64,000 nucleotides of DNA, from positions 124,001 to 188,000 of the forward strand of contig JAOTOM010004337.1 in NCBI GenBank assembly GCA_034440615.1, written 5' to 3'. The notes under the pieces are model-generated. The model did not search any database, had not been told where the DNA came from, and saw only the letters and a program-made list of their open reading frames with translations. Both the position numbers and the translations under genes were made by a program. This document shows, one piece after another, positions 38,922 through 50,825 of the stretch (within the stretch, counting starts at the first letter, position 1; the number at the start of each line of letters is the position of its first letter). The DNA comes from Ashinkailepas kermadecensis (lineage: Eukaryota; Arthropoda; Thecostraca; Neolepadidae).

Positions 38922-40167
38922 CCGGATCCAGAACCTGCGCCTCTGCATCCGCGAGGCGTTCGGCCGGCGCCACTTCGCGGAGATGCGCGAGCCGCGCGTG
39001 CTGTTCGGCGTGCGCGAGGCGGACGACTGGATGCAGGAGTACGAGACGCAGCTGCAGGCCGTCTTCGACACGCAGCACGGCCCGTTGTGGTCGGCCGTGC
39101 TGCTCACCCTGCCCGGCGTCAACAACGCCAACAGCGAGCCGTTCGACGCCAACCGGCCCGACGACGCGCAGCCCTACCCGTTCGCGGGCATGCTGGTGCT
39201 CACCTTCTGCCATGCCATCAGCGACGGCTCGTCCAACGCGCTCTTCTGCCATCACTTCCTGGCCGTGCTCAACCAGGTGATCGACGGCGCCGTCGTGCCG
39301 TCCGCCGTGGACATCAAGCTGCGCCAGCCGGTCGAAGGCATGCCGCTGCAGCCGAAGCGCTACCGGGCCGCCGACGTGCTCGACCTGGCCGCCAGCCTGT
39401 GGGACCTGGTGTTCTCACCGCGCAACCTCTACCTGGCCGCGTTCCCGCCGCCGCGCGGCCGCAAGGAGATCCGCATGCGCACGCACTCGATGCTGCTGGA
39501 CGTGGCACAGACGAGTCGCGTGCTGGCGCGCTGCAAGCGCGAGGCGGTCACCGTGCATGCCGCGTTCACGGTGGCCGCCTCGCTGGCCATGCACGAGCTG
39601 ATTCGCGAGCGGCAGCCGCACGTGCGCGCCATGAGCGTGCGCAGCGGCCACGTGGTGAACTTCCGCCGCTACCTGCCGGCCGACCAGCAGGACGCCTACG
39701 GCTGCTACATGGGCTTCTTCGAGGCGAGCGTGCCGGCAGCCGCCGACGGCCGCGCGCGGTTCTGGCAGCTGGCGCGCGACGCGGCCGCCAGCATCAAGCG
39801 CCGGCTGGACGTCGAGATGCAGCCGGTCACCTACTGCAGGCTGATGCAGACGCTGATCAACACGGAGCGCTGGGTGCACCGTCAGCACACCAAAGAGATG
39901 CCGCACGTGTCGCACTACTTCGGCACCTCCAACATGGGCAACCTGGATCGGCTGTTCGACGCCACCGGCAAGCACGTGGAGGTGACGCAGCTGGTGCGCA
40001 CCACCAACATCGGCCACGACCTGGGCATGGTGTTCGCGCACATGTTCCACACGCTGCGCGGCCGGCTGATGTACAACCTCGACTACCTGGTGGCGGCAAT
40101 CACCCAGCCGCAGGCGCAGTGCTACGCCGAGAAGACGCTGGAGATCCTCACCAGTGCCGTTGAGTGA
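38922..40167 (+). CDS. Exon B (last exon) of a condensation-domain/acyltransferase-like gene
   Basis: About 414 codons to TGA at 40165-40167. Members of the CAT/condensation superfamily (NRPS condensation domains, wax ester synthases, alcohol acetyltransferases) transfer acyl groups using an HxxxDG motif; here HAISDG is at 39211-39228, preceded by FAGMLVLTFC. Other family-like landmarks are IREAFGRRHFAEMREPRVLF, DDWMQEYETQLQAVFDT and, toward the C-terminus, TSNMGNLD at 39925-39948. The open frame extends upstream to 38716, but that stretch has low-complexity, non-GC3-biased sequence; the acceptor GCCGCCGGCAG ending at 38921 gives a phase that matches exon A exactly. Codons are strongly GC3-biased. 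No signal peptide or membrane segment seen. Substrate unknown. The long frames on other phases (for example 39087-40163 and minus 39415-40320) are shadows of the GC3 bias. Confidence 0.8.
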
Positions 40168-40211
40168 AGGCGCCGCTGCAGCAGTGCAGCGGTCCTGCTC
40201 CCAGACGCACC

Positions 40212-40315
40212 TGCAGTCGCCGAGCTGCTGAGCTGCAGTCGCCGAGCTGCTGAAATGTAGTCGCCGAGCTGCTGAGCTGCAGTCGCCGAGCTGCTGAGAT
40301 GCAGTCGCCAATCTA
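40212..40315. repeat. 22-bp tandem repeat in the likely 3' UTR
   Basis: About five units of AGTCGCCGAGCTGCTGAGCT followed by GC, starting 45 bp after the stop codon of exon B. Units differ by one or two bases. Confidence 0.85.
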
Positions 40316-42163
40316 CTCAATCCATGATCGTCAAGCGGGTGGAGTCACGGACGACAAACGGCGGAAGAAGCCGCCAAGTTCACTTGCGGTCCCCAGTTGC
40401 CCCATCATTTGCGCGCTACCCAAAGTGCCGGCGTGACAGAGTCTCAGTGCATCCGCCAGCTAACTGGGACGGTCCAGCGGATGTAAAACAGTAATAATGA
40501 GTAACAGCTATGCTGTGTAATTCCCATACACTTTGTAACATGGCAGGTGTCACCGGAAGGCACACTGCGGGAGATTCATGTCGCAATATTGTGGAAGGGG
40601 ACCGTTATGTACACGAAGACACATTGAAATGTCTTTTACTAGAATTACACCTTTTTCACTCATTTTGTTCCGTTGTAGCCCATGTCTTTTTGGGTAGAGA
40701 GACAATATTTCTAGCTAGTTTAAGCTGTATAATTGCCTATTTGCATGTTTTCGTTGACGGTTAGCATGCCATGGGTGGTGCCGGTTGATTTGTGTGGACG
40801 GCTTATCTGTCCTATCTGCATGTTGCACGTCGTTACGATCGCTCGCCTCGCGATGACTCTTACATCGTCTATGAATGATGTCACGTCAGCAGCTCTGAAG
40901 CTGTTCCATCCGAATGGACAGAATAAAGGGTTGTACGCTATACTCTTGCCAGCTGATTACTTTGGTACCCATGATGTATTATTACTGCTGATTATCAACA
41001 CTCTTCCTGTGCTGCTTACACAGAACGTCATTTTAGGGCTGCATTTTAGTCCTCCTGAGACTCCGTGACGAACACTGCAACCAATCAGACATACCATTGG
41101 TGCATACTACCACTAGCACATACTACCTGTAGCACAGACTATAGTCGGTGCATACTACCACTAGCACCGTCCAGGCTATAGCTTCAACGCGAGGTACCTG
41201 TTGTGTACCAAAAGCGAGGCTAAGTTTGTAAGATATCGAAGTTTAACTTTCCCCTCGGCAGTCAAAATCCTGGCTTGAAAACGAGGAAATGAGGGCTCAA
41301 TATCACATAGGTAATAAGATAGTGGTAAGAACTAAGGCCTCCTGGACGCTTGGAAATGTTCTCACGAAGAAAAAAGTTCGAGACACCAGCACCTCATAGA
41401 TAAGATCCTGCAGCAAAGTGGCGACTGCGTCCTGGCAATAATATATTGTATCACTGGCATATGCATCGGCTTTGTAAATCTGGTAGAGCTAGTTCTCAGC
41501 CGCTGAATCTGCCGGACACGTGGGCTTTGCACGCGGAGGCGATTCGTGCACACAGAGCTGGGCTCGGTTCGGACGCGGGTTGTCGTGGCCAACAGGTGGC
41601 AGGCGACGACGTTGTTCGGTTGTGCTGTTGTGTGCCGGTGTGTGCAAGCTGGCTGCTGACGGACACGACACGATGTGGTGCGTTACTCGGCATGGTCTGC
41701 ACTTGCATGCGCTGTGTTCATCAGCTGAGTGCTGATGGTCTGTCTGACTTCCGTGTTCGCCATGCCCGATCACTGTCCTGATCGTAGTTCAACGGCAATC
41801 ATTATTTAAGTCTACCGAAATAAACTAAGCAAATAAAATGACGCTAAGTGTTTATATCAGCTAAGTGGTCGCAAAATGTTGAGGTGCAGCTGCTGACAGC
41901 TGTACCTCATTTGTCAGCCGACAGGTGACAGATGACAGTGGGACATTGCAGATAATGTCCACCTTTTCACATGAAATGCATATGCGGTTAGATGGTTCCA
42001 TACGAAGCGCACGTATCAGATATGCACCAAGCTTAACAAGGCATATGCGTTGCCATATTTGTCGTCTTATCCATAGCCATACAAATAGGCTATTATGTAT
42101 TCCATAAAATACATAAAAGAATCAACATGCTTCTCTCTCACTACGCTCGCTTGCACTTATTTT
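40316..42163. other. No gene recognised
   Basis: It probably includes the end of the 3' UTR of the preceding gene; an AATAAA is at 40922-40927 but its use is unproven. A small repeat of CATACTACCACTAGCAC-like units lies at 41095-41165. Open frames at 41446-41781 have no recognised domain. Confidence 0.4.
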
Positions 42164-42433
42164 GAGTAGTTACTGCTGGTCATCTTGTTATCATTATTTT
42201 ACAAATTTATCGTAGGGTTGTGCCATATACGCTAACGTTATATTATATATCACGTCCCATTAATGTTTGGATGTTGCTCCCTATTTCATTGAGGGATCCG
42301 AGCCCCCACCCCCCCCCATTCCATCCCTTGAGTTGAGTAGTTGCTGCTGGTCATCTTGTTATCTTTCTTTTAAAAATTGATCGCAAGGTTGTGCGATATA
42401 CGCTAACGTTATATTATATATCACGTCCCATTA
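42164..42433. repeat. 171-bp tandem duplication interrupted by a retrotransposon
   Basis: GAGTAGTT-CTGCTGGTCATC starts at 42164 and again at 42335. The second unit is cut at 42433 by the retrotransposon and resumes at 50813 (TCACGTCCCATTAATGTTTG), so the duplication existed before the insertion. Confidence 0.85.
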
Positions 42434-42662
42434 GTTGGTTGGTTGGTTATTAGAGTTTAGGGGCGCATCGACTGCACCGGTCATGCAGCGCCCATAACAT
42501 CGTCAGTGAAACAGTGAGATGCAAGCAACATCATCAGTCAAACAGTGAAAGGTAAGCAACATCATCAGTCAAACGGTGAAAGCAATCGAAATCAGTCAGA
42601 ATGACATGCCACAAGGTCGTTATGCAATGCCACGATCCACATTTTTCCAGTATAAAAGCGGG

Positions 42663-45600
42663 TTAATGAGGAGCGTAAATCACAGAAAACTTGATAGATG
42701 ATAGGAAGCGGACGAACCGTCCCGATTGAACAAGGGATGACTCGTCACCTAATACTTCCCTAAGGGAGAGAGGGGTACGTCCAAAATGACGTCTTTGCTC
42801 GTCGGTAAGCCGGCTGCCGGCAATCAGTACGTGCCGCGCTGACAGTGCAGCATGGCGCCTTGGGCACAGCGGACTGTCACCGCCGGTCAGAAGGTAGCGG
42901 TGAGTCTCGTACGTGTGGCCAATTCGCAGGCGACATAGTGCCACCTCGTGCTGTCTGACTTTATGTGATGATGATAACCATTCACCGATACAGGGTTTAA
43001 TTGTTCTCAGCTTCTTGTCCATGGTGGCGTCCCAACTGGCCTGCCACCTAGTGAAGAGGTGGCTATTTATTTCTGGATAGAAGTCAGTCGCAGAGAGGGG
43101 AGACGTCGCGTGTAAGGAGCCCGAGCAGCACGCTTCGCTGCAGCATCAGCGGCCCATTGCCACAGATGCCCACGTGGCTCGGAATCCAGCAGAATATGAC
43201 AGTTTTTCCTCTGATGGTCAGCGATGTGAGTCTAGACAAAATCTCGTATAGAATCGAGTTCGATGGATAAAACACTCCTAGCGCGAGTAGGCTGCTTAGC
43301 CAGTCGCTAGATAGTACGTGCTGTGAATGATCGTCAATCTCAATGAAATTCAAAGCTTTGCTTATGGCAACCAGCTCCGATGTGTAAACAGATGCGTTAG
43401 CTGGGACACAAAACGATCTACTAACAGTACCCGACACAAATGCACATCCAACACCGGTGTCCGTCTTCGAACCGTCTGTATACGTTGGCGTATAGTTTCT
43501 GTATGATGAGATCAGTTCTAGTGCCCCTAGTTTCAGTTCCTGTGGAAGGACGTCACCTTTCCTCAGGCACGAGAGCGACACATCGATGTTTGGAGACGTC
43601 AGTTTCCAAGGAGGACATTTTAATGACGTCACACGCATCACCCCGCGTAGTTTCACGTTGTGATCTTCTAAGAGTGTGCGGATTCTGACGCAGAAAGGTA
43701 GCGCACTTTCGCGTCGCCTCCCTCTAAACGAAGCCAGAATATGGCGCTTTGTTTGTTTTGTTTGTTTATTTGGGCTTAAGGGCGCCTGAACTGCTTGTGG
43801 TTATCTAGCGCCCATAACTGTTTTATTCTTCAGAACATGATGTGGGATTCGGTATGACTATTATTGAAAGGGATAGATAACGTGAAACTTAATAGCAGCT
43901 AAGTGGGGTGCACTAAGTAGCAGCTATGTGGGGTGCGCTGGAAACTGCTTTAGCCTAATTGCATACCGGAGTCCCAGCTTTTCACGTCTGCTTGCTAACG
44001 ACGGCTCGTGGGCCTCTGCCAAAAGGCTCGCTGCTGGCGATGTCCGAAATGCACCTGTGGAGATTCGTAATGCTGTATGATGTATAGTGTCGAGCTTCCG
44101 CTTCACTGAATTACTTGCACCGTCGTATATAAACGATGCGTAATCTAGTTTCGAGCGAATAAGAGAACGATATAGCAATAGAAGTGTTGCTCTGTCAGCT
44201 CCATAAGTCGTTCGGGAAACACATTTCAAAATATTCATTGCTCTGAAGCACTTATCGCGCAGTGTCAAGATGTTCCCTGTAACTCAGCCGGCTATCCATG
44301 ATGACTCCCAGGAAACGGGCCGCTGGTCGCACAGGTATTTGATGGCCGTATAACTTGATTGCCATCTCTGGACAATAACGGCGTCGGCAGAAGTGGACAG
44401 CCACCGTTTTCGAGGTAGAGAATCGGACCCCATTTAGTATGGTCCATCTTTCAAGACGAGCCACAGCCATCTGTAGTTGTCTTTCCACAGACTGAGACCG
44501 CGCGGCACATGACCAGATGGCCAGGTCATCAACAAAAAGTGATCTACCAATGCTTCGAGATAGCCCATTTTCTATGTCATTTATCATAATTGCAAATAGT
44601 GCGACGCTAAGTACACTACCTTGTGGGACACCATTTTTCTGAAAAAAGGTTTGTGACATTTGGTTTCCCACGCGAACCCGAAAAACGCGATCAGACAGAA
44701 AGTTTTCCAAGAATGTTCCCATTTCATCACGTATCCCATGATTCCACAGTTTTCTGAGTATTCCTGGTCGCCATACTGTGTCATAGGCAGCCTCTATGTC
44801 AAAGAACACTGCACCCACGTGTCGATTCTGCATAAAATTATATCGTACTACAGTGTCTAAGAGTAATATGTGATCCAGAGTGCTACGATTTTTCCTGAAA
44901 CCGCACTGTGAGTTTGTAAAAATGTGTTTGCTTTCGAGCAGCCAGCTAAGACGGACATTTACCATTCGCTCCATCAACTTGCAGAGGCATGATGTCAAAG
45001 AAATGGGACGGTGGTGTAGAGGATCGCGACCACTCTTACCCGGCTTCACTATTGGTATCACAATGGCTTCCCGCCATGAAGATGGAAATGTGCCACTTTG
45101 CCACAGTGCGTTGAAGGAGACGAGCAGAGCATCCAAAGCACACGGTGGAAGATGCTTCAACATGGCGTTGTGGATTCCATCAGGCCCTTCCGATACATTT
45201 CGCAGAGATCTGACGGCTGAAGTTAATTCTGCAATGGTGAAGGCACGATTGTATGCGTGGTGCGCCGAAGTAGTGAAGTTCACAGGCGTGGAACTACATC
45301 GAGCCTTATGTCTTACAAACTCGGGATCAGCGCCGCTGTCAAGACTTCGTTGCGATATCGCCTGACCAATCGCGTATGCAACATCTGCGGGGTGGGTGAT
45401 ATCTTGGTCGGCCATGTGCAGCACAGGGAGAGGGGCTGAGCGGAATGTGCCAGAAATCCTTTTAACGCGAGACCACACTTGTGATGATGAGGTGCAACGA
45501 TTCAGGTTACTCACATATTTCTTCCATGATATACGTTTGGCATCGGCGATGGTTCGTCGTACCATCGCTCTCGCCTTTCGAAAGGCAATTAGGTTAGCTG

Positions 45601-46560
45601 TGGTACTATTGTGGCTAAATTATTTGTATGCACGGCGTCGTGCTCGGATGGCGTCTCGGCACTCCTCGGTCCACCACGGGACAGGGGTTCTACGGGGAGT
45701 ACCAGATGTTTTCCGGATACACCCTGTTGTCGCTTCTATAATGACAGCTGAGAGGCTTTCTATCGAAAGTGGTTGCCTTCCTTGGCGCCAAGTCTTTGGT
45801 TGCCTTCCTGTAAGGGCGCCGAAACTGTCTTTGAGTTGCCTTTCATAAATCTCCCAATCAGCCTTATTTAAATTCCATCGTCGTGGTCTAGTACTTAAAA
45901 GAAAGCTGTGCCGAAATCTTAACCATACTGGAAAATGATCACTTCCCATGGGGTCTTCTGACACTGTCCAATCGAAATGTTGTGCGAGCTCGGGCCTGCA
46001 CAGACTCAAGTCAAGCACTGATGTGCTTCCGGAAGGCATCGTGATATGAGTTTGAATGTCAGTGTTTAAAATACATAGTGATTCTTCCAGAATAAAAGAT
46101 TGTAAAACTCGACCTCGGCTGTTCACATCGTTGCATCCCCACAAAGTGTGGTGGGAATTGAAATCTCCTAAAACTAGAAATGGTGTGGGTAGTTCAGAAA
46201 CTAGCCAGCTGAGCTCACTCCGTGTAAAACCAGTTCCAGGAGGCAGGTAAATGGAGCAAACTGTTACTGAGCTGCGATCCAAGTCGATCCGAGCGGCCAC
46301 TGCTTGGAGATCGGTGCTTAGGGACACTTCTATTGCTCCTACACTATGGTGGACAGCTACCATGACACCACCGTGAGCAGCAGTGTTGGTTTCCACATCC
46401 TTTTGGAAAATTGAATATCCTTGTATGTCACATCGTGAATTGGGTCGGAGTTTAGTCTCTGGCAGACACATAGCGACAGGGCAATGCTGATTTAAAACCA
46501 CCTGTATTTCCTGGGTACTGTTTCTAAAACCTCTGCAGTTCCATTGTAAAATAGCTTGCG
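42663..46560 (-). pseudogene. ORF2 of the 42434-50812 element
   Basis: Endonuclease: ILQWNCRGFRN at about 46556-46524, then LPETKL, HGGVMVAV, LVLGDFNSHHTLWG and SDHFPV. Reverse transcriptase (45565-44252): FFDIEAAYDTVWR, GVPQGSVLSVALF and LFVDDLAIW, where the catalytic box is FVDD instead of the usual FADD. A fragment 44268-43924 continues the thumb region. An inserted short repeat (43748-43934) then interrupts the frame. RNase H (43656-43084): YTDGSK, TSELVAIS, SSDWLSSLLAL and CWIPSHVGICGN, after which a frameshift destroys the final Asp motif. The C-terminal part 43022-42663 has VALCRLRIGHTYETH and a degraded Cys/His motif (PRRHAALSARHVL). Function would be target-primed reverse transcription; this copy is inactive. 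Confidence 0.85.
43748..43934 (-). mobile_element. Short 3'-end retroelement copy nested in ORF2
   Basis: About 187 bp flanked by GCGC on both sides, lying between two pieces of ORF2 that read through if it is removed. On the minus strand it ends with an (AAAC)n-like tail. Its sequence (GGGCGCTAGATAACC, CAGGCGCCCTTAAG) resembles the 3' end of the host element itself near 42450-42500 (GCGCCCATAAC shared). It is probably a truncated copy of a related element. Confidence 0.6.
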
Positions 46561-46759
46561 TAGGAGCTTGTTAAAATTACTTAAAAGATGTGCGATGGGG
46601 CATTGCTTTGGAGCGATGCACTCTTAGATGTACTGAACTAAACTTGACTAGAGTAGAGTGACTAGGAGTAGTCATAATAAAAGAAAACGCTAATTTTTAG
46701 GCTCTGGTTCCGTCCTCCTTCCGAGAGTGGGCGCCGCTGTTAACCCCGGAGGGTTATCT

Positions 46760-48549
46760 CTATTTGGTCCCAGGGACTAGGTTCCGGGGCGGGAGCGTAG
46801 TGACCCCTCGCCCGGTGGAGAGCTCGTTAGTGGTAAGCCTCTTTTTTTTAGGCCCCAGCCGGGGTGGAGGCGGCGGAGGGCCCATCTCGTGTACTGACGG
46901 AGCCGGTCCCTCCACTCGCCGTCGCGGCGATGGGGTGGCAGGCCTTGCGGGTGGAGCCTTGTCTCCTTGGTGGCCCCTCGACCGGGCCCTCTCCATCTCA
47001 GCGAGCCTCGTTCGCTTGGCTTCCCGGGCACGCCTTTCGGTTTCCTGATAATGAAGGTATGCATCTGGTATCTGGATTGATCGATGGGACGGCGAGGGAG
47101 GTGCGGAAGTGGGTGTTGGGGGCGGGGGCGAGGCGTGGCTCACGGAGACGGGATGAGATTCCGGCAGGGAAGATGTGGATGTGAGGGATTTCAAGGTAGT
47201 GGTGGGAGTACGTGGGGAGGAAAGGGAAGGCTGGAGGACGGGCCGGAAGTAGGGGGCGGTGATCTCGAGGTAGGTACCGTTGAAGTTTGGGAGGAGCCGG
47301 ACTTGGGTGGGGAGGTCCGACCAGGCCTCTTTGACTGGTTGGCCTGGATCCATTCCGCGCCTGCTGATGCTGCTCGGGAAATCACTGAGTGGTCGTCAGG
47401 TCCATACATGGTGGGTGGGATCTCGGTCGCTTCTGCGTCGCTTTCGGTTTGCTGCACTCTCCTCGTAGGCGACGCGAAAGGCACTCCGAACGCTCGGAGA
47501 AGAGAAGTAAATTGTGTGATCAATTCGGATGCTGCGTTTGGCTGTACATGTTGTGGGGTTGTTAAACCTTTCTTGGCTTTTGCGGAGTATGAAATTCTAG
47601 GGTGCGATTTTTCATAGAGGTCCCTGGGTTCCCGAAACGATATCTTGTTGGTATGCTTTATTCAAATGACTTCTTTTTCTCTGACATAATTTGGGCACGT
47701 ACGGTCGTACGAGGTGTGGGGCTCCTGCCCTTCACCACAGTTAACACAGAATGGGTTCTGAGAATTACACGTCTCAGCAGAGTGTTGGTGAGGCACACTT
47801 ACTGCACGCTGGGCGGTTGCAGCAGTACTGTGTAGTGTGTCCGAATTTCTGGCATTTGTAACAACGCATGGGATTTGGGAGAAATTCTCGGACCTTAACA
47901 CGTACATAACCTACTCGTATCTCTTGAGGTATATCGGTCCTGTTAAATGTCAACATGACGTTGTTTGTCTGAATTAGGTCTGAACCTTTTTTACTTTCAT
48001 TTTTCTTGCGTCGATCACTCCGAACTGTGAAACTCCTTCTACAATTTAATCTTCAGGTCCGTCTCTCAGATCAAAATAGTTGATGATCCCCCGCGAGGTG
48101 TTCTTTGTCCTGTGTGGCCCCACAGTAATTTCGATGGATGCGTTTTCCTTTTTGCCATTCTTCCGCACACAGTACACAAATTCCGACGACGTAAGTGCTA
48201 TACCAGCCTGTTCTGAATCCGCGAATTCTACCTCCAGAGCACCACCTTTAAGTTTTTGACATCTCAGAATTTCGCCAAATCTGTCACAACCATCCTTCCT
48301 ATGGAAAGGGGACAGGGACGCGAGGCTCTTATTCTTCCCTCTGAACACGAGAACTCGAGGGCCGGGAGTAGATTCCATTGAATCTCCGCATGGGTAGAAG
48401 TTTGTCTGGCCCCTGCGAGAGGGACCAGGAGTGTTTTTGTTTGATGTATGTGCCACACAGTGAGTGTTTGTTTCCGTTCCTCGAGGTGCCCCACCACATA
48501 GGGGCCCAACAGGGGGGACACCTGGGTCCCGCGAACGGGAGGACGCCAA
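46760..48549 (-). pseudogene. ORF1 copy B (gag-like) of the 42434-50812 element
   Basis: The N-terminal part (48549-48046) reads PRVLVFRGKNKSLASLSPFH, CDRFGEILRCQKLKGGALEV and RGIINYFDL, then hits a stop. The zinc-knuckle part continues in shifted frames: LTFNRTDIPQEIRVGYV, RCYKCQKFGHTTQYC, CVNCGEGQEPHTSYDRTC. The C-terminal part (47353-46760) is Pro/Ser-rich with LHYQETERRAREAKR. At least one stop and two frameshifts are present. It is clearly homologous to copy A but only about two-thirds identical in the knuckle region by eye. Confidence 0.75.
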
Positions 48550-48561
48550 GCACCCGAGGAG

Positions 48562-50100
48562 CTATACGGGGCAGGCGACGCCATCACCCGGCCGGGAGAG
48601 AGACTCACCACCCCGACCGGGATCCAGCGCCGCCCACCTCTTGACTCCGGCTCGCCTTTCCACCTCCTGCCTGTGGAGGTTCTCATCTAAAACGTGTATA
48701 TGTTGGTCTCGGTTAAGTGACGGCCATGACACGGCTCTGGTAGTTCCCGGCTGTTTCTGAAAGGTGGCAGGGGGCCTTGCTACCACAGGTGAAGACAACG
48801 TTGTGGTTGGAGAGCCAGTGCCTACACGAGAGGCGGCGACTGCAGGGGATACGGGTTGGGTGGTTTTTGAGGGGGAAGCGCAAGCTGAGGGTTTCGGCGA
48901 CTGCTTACTTCCTCCCCTGCGTTGGACTAGAGTCCAATCACCATTTCCCTTGTCCTTGGCCAGTATGTCTGCCGACGCGTCTGAGTTACCGTCCCTGTGC
49001 GGCCCATATGTTGCCATGGTTATGACACCACGTGTTGGGGCAGCTCGAGCCTGTTCTTCATTCCCGATAAGTGTCGGAGTGCAAACGTCACTGCGTCCAG
49101 AAGTGGCCGGAGCCGCCGTTTCCTTCGAGTGCGGGGGTCCTGCGATCGTCAGTGGTCAGTGGCCAGATTGGAGGAGAGCAATGAGCTGTGCGATAAGGTC
49201 TGCAGCTCTACTTCCCTGGAACTGTGGAGAAGCATGTCGTGTGCCGATACTGAGGTTGGCGGCGGCTGAGTAAGATATATTTGGATGGGTTCGGTGATAT
49301 TCGTCTCTGGCTTCTCGAAAGCTCAGGTTTCTTATGACATTCATTGAGATAATCTCTTTTTCCTTTAGGTAAGTTGGGCATAGTCGGTCATACGTCACAT
49401 GTGGTTTTTGGTCGCTGCCACAGTTGGTCCACCATGGTCTGTCAGCACTGCATTGATCGTTATCGTGGTCATGTGACGAGCATTTTCCGCAGACTGGGCG
49501 GTTCCTACAGTGCTGTTTAGTGTGACCGAACCTCTGACAGCGATAGCATCTCATGGGGTTCGGGATAAAAACGCGGACTTTAACCTTGACATACCCCACA
49601 CGAATGTCACTTGGTAAGTCAGGACGGTTAAAAGTAAGAATGATGTTGTTTGTTGGAATCATTGTGGTGCCTTTCCGCACACAAACGCGTCTGGCATCAG
49701 TCCCTCCGTAAAATGTTCGTCGTTGACACCCTGAAGATCATAGCAGTTAATAATACCCTTCACATAGTTTTTGTCTGGTGTGGTACCACTGACATTGGGA
49801 TAACTAAATCGCTTCTTTCGTCGCGGTCCTTGACCGTGTACACAAATTATGTAGCAGTTAGTGCCCTTTTTGCCTCTTCTGCACTTCTAAACTCCACCTC
49901 GAGTGCGCCGTCTCTCAACTTCTCACATCTGAGCACCGTACAAAATCGGTCACATCCGTCACGCCGCTGGAAGGGCCACAAGCTCGCAAGCTGCCTTGGA
50001 TCCTGTGAGGCCTTGAATATCAAAATTCGGGGAGCGTTGGGTTCTATGTTGTCCCTGCTCTGCCGGTAATTCGGACGCCGACCCTCGCCAAGTGGTCGGC
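48562..50100 (-). pseudogene. ORF1 copy A (gag-like) of the 42434-50812 element
   Basis: The N-terminal part (about 50040-49720) reads DGCDRFCTVLRCEKLRDGAL and GIINCYDLQG, followed by a frameshift near 49710. The main part (49680-49159) has LTFNRPDLPSDIRVGYV, RCYRCQRFGHTKQHCRNRPVC, a C-x2-C...H...C knuckle and the typical YLKEKEII segment. A single TGA (49156-49158) separates it from the same-frame C-terminal part (to 48562) with GDWTLVQRRGG and LHRQEVERRAG. The last residues run into the second leader-like segment, so the authentic C-terminus is replaced at about 48655. Confidence 0.75.
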
Positions 50101-50825
50101 CAGTCTAGCTCCTACAAGAGGGGCCAGGTGTTTTTAGGTTTTGGTGTGCCATCAGTTTGTGTTGTGCATTCAGCTCACCGTGTACCCCACCACACAGGAG
50201 TCCTACAGGGGGGATGCCTGAGTCCCGCGAACGGGAGGACGCCAGGCGCACGAGGAATTATACCGGGCGGCGCCTTCGCCCGGCCGGGAGAGAGAGACTC
50301 ACCACCCCGACCGGGATCCAGCGCCGCCCACCCCTTGACCCCTGCCGGCCAGGCCAGCAGGCACTGGGCCGGGGCCCAGACCGTCGGCCTGAGGCGACAA
50401 GTCACTTGGCCCATATTGGGCCCTACGGGCCCGCCCGCCCCTCTGGGATATTAGGACCAAAGAGGCGTGTTGGTCCCCCGTCACAACTAGCACCGTGCGA
50501 CGGGGGACCTCAGCCTCCAGGACTCTGTCAACCCCGGGGGACGGGCCGAAGGGACGCGACTACCCCGATACAACTGAGCTGGAGGGCAGGACCGGGGAAG
50601 TTGTCCTGCTTGCTCATAGTAGGGATAGTTGGTGTTGCAGGGCCAGGTGAAGGACATGGATGTTTAGATGAGGTGGGCATTGGAATGGGAGCGTATGGAT
50701 GGAAGGACGAGTGAGGCACTCTTAGTCTCACCCCTCACCGGTAAGATGGTCGCCGGATCATTGGCGCACGCAATCCCCCCCACCACGCGGAAAGGTGGTG
50801 CCTCGTCGGGGGTCACGTCCCATTA

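Larger units (their letters stand above)
42434..50812 (-). mobile_element. 8.4-kb non-LTR retrotransposon with two ORF1 regions
   Basis: Bounded by a perfect 13-bp target-site duplication TCACGTCCCATTA (42421-42433 and 50813-50825). On the minus strand the 5' end is CCCCGACGAGGCACCACC and the 3' tail is (AACC)4. Order 5' to 3': leader, ORF1 copy A, second leader-like segment, ORF1 copy B, ORF2 (endonuclease, reverse transcriptase, RNase H, Cys/His), 3' UTR with a short repeat of CAACATCATCAGTCAAAC. All frames carry some stops or shifts. Both gag-like regions lie within one TSD, so the composite apparently moved as a unit. Confidence 0.8.

Noticed and set aside
38857..40320. Long open frames in other phases and on the minus strand over exon B
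   Set aside because: Extreme GC3 bias removes stops from shadow frames; only the plus frame has the HxxxDG motif and the phase match to exon A.
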